A DNA stretch of 15,926 nt from Ruminococcus sp. UBA5884 (GTDB taxonomy: Bacteria > Bacillota > Clostridia > Oscillospirales > Ruminococcaceae), in contig DJFA01000034.1 in NCBI GenBank assembly GCA_002431975.1, positions 6,865-22,790 of the forward strand, given 5' to 3'. The notes under the pieces are model-generated. The model did no database searches, was not told the DNA's origin, and saw only the letters and a list, made by a program, of their open reading frames with translations. Shown here piece after piece: positions 15,831 to 15,926 of the stretch; position 1 is the first letter of the stretch, and the number at the start of each line of letters is the position of its first letter. The translations under genes and the position numbers were made by a program.

Positions 15831-15862
15831 AATATAAAAGTCCTCCAAAATTAATTTTATAT

Positions 15863-15891
15863 ATTATAGCACAAAAAGCTGTTTAATTCAA
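15863..15891 (-). promoter_or_regulatory. Promoter of the leucine-rich-repeat lipoprotein gene
   Basis: Reading the - strand, TTGAAT (15891-15886), a 17-bp spacer and TATAAT (15868-15863) are present, with an extended -10 TG immediately before (TGC-TATAAT). The start would fall near 15856, about 26 bases before the ATG. The remaining bases to the window edge (15892-15926) are AT-rich, with no gene. Confidence 0.85.
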
Positions 15892-15926
15892 TAAAATCAG
15901 AATATTTTAAAATTTTTTTCAAAAAA

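Noticed and set aside
15892..15926. A second copy of the left-end palindrome at the right edge
   Set aside because: Only a run of T, G and A bases is shared; this is expected by chance in AT-rich DNA and the window ends there.
1..15926. A CRISPR array, toxin-antitoxin pair, defence island, phage or transposon
   Set aside because: No regularly spaced repeats, transposase, integrase, restriction or small toxin-like genes are seen on either strand.

Overview
The window looks like chromosomal DNA of an anaerobic Firmicute of the Ruminococcus/Oscillospiraceae type. This is inferred from the AT-rich coding style, the very strong AGGAGG ribosome sites, frequent TTG starts, and the gene set: tandem M42 peptidases, a methionine gamma-lyase/aluminium-resistance-type PLP protein, a zinc-ribbon/PASTA kinase-like protein, a transglutaminase-like surface protein and a BspA-type leucine-rich-repeat lipoprotein. 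No rRNA, tRNA, CRISPR array, transposase or phage gene is visible. Twelve genes lie on the + strand and one on the - strand.

Region 1 (1-5731). A palindrome-rich, possibly repetitive intergenic segment (1-102) is followed by a clear promoter (181-209) and a five-gene operon: murD, two different M42 metallo-aminopeptidases, a GNAT acetyltransferase and a PLP-dependent Mgl-family protein. The genes are 5 bp apart or overlap by 1-4 bp, so translational coupling is likely.

Region 2 (5732-9456). Two single-gene units follow. The first has a near-consensus promoter and an excellent intrinsic terminator. It encodes a membrane protein with an N-terminal zinc ribbon, a kinase fold that has lost its HRD and DFG aspartates (a predicted pseudokinase), one membrane helix, and an outer part with PASTA-like repeats and a Pro/Thr-rich tail. 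The second encodes a 459-residue protein of unknown function, probably DUF4026/DUF2314-like.

Region 3 (9457-14585). A near-consensus promoter, whose -35 box overlaps the previous stop codon, and a structured leader precede gtrA-family and FAD-oxidoreductase genes that overlap by 4 bp. A strong hairpin then separates these from three more coupled genes: endonuclease IV (nfo), a ketopantoate reductase-family gene, and a secreted, membrane-anchored transglutaminase-like protein.

Region 4 (14586-15926). A perfect 18-bp-stem bidirectional terminator separates that operon from a convergent - strand gene for a leucine-rich-repeat lipoprotein, which has its own promoter near the right edge.

The most notable observations are the predicted PASTA pseudokinase, the structured gtrA leader, the paired non-identical M42 peptidases, the GtrA/flavoprotein pair, and a shared promoter pattern: all five promoters found carry an extended TGN -10 element. 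Nothing here amounts to a proven new system.
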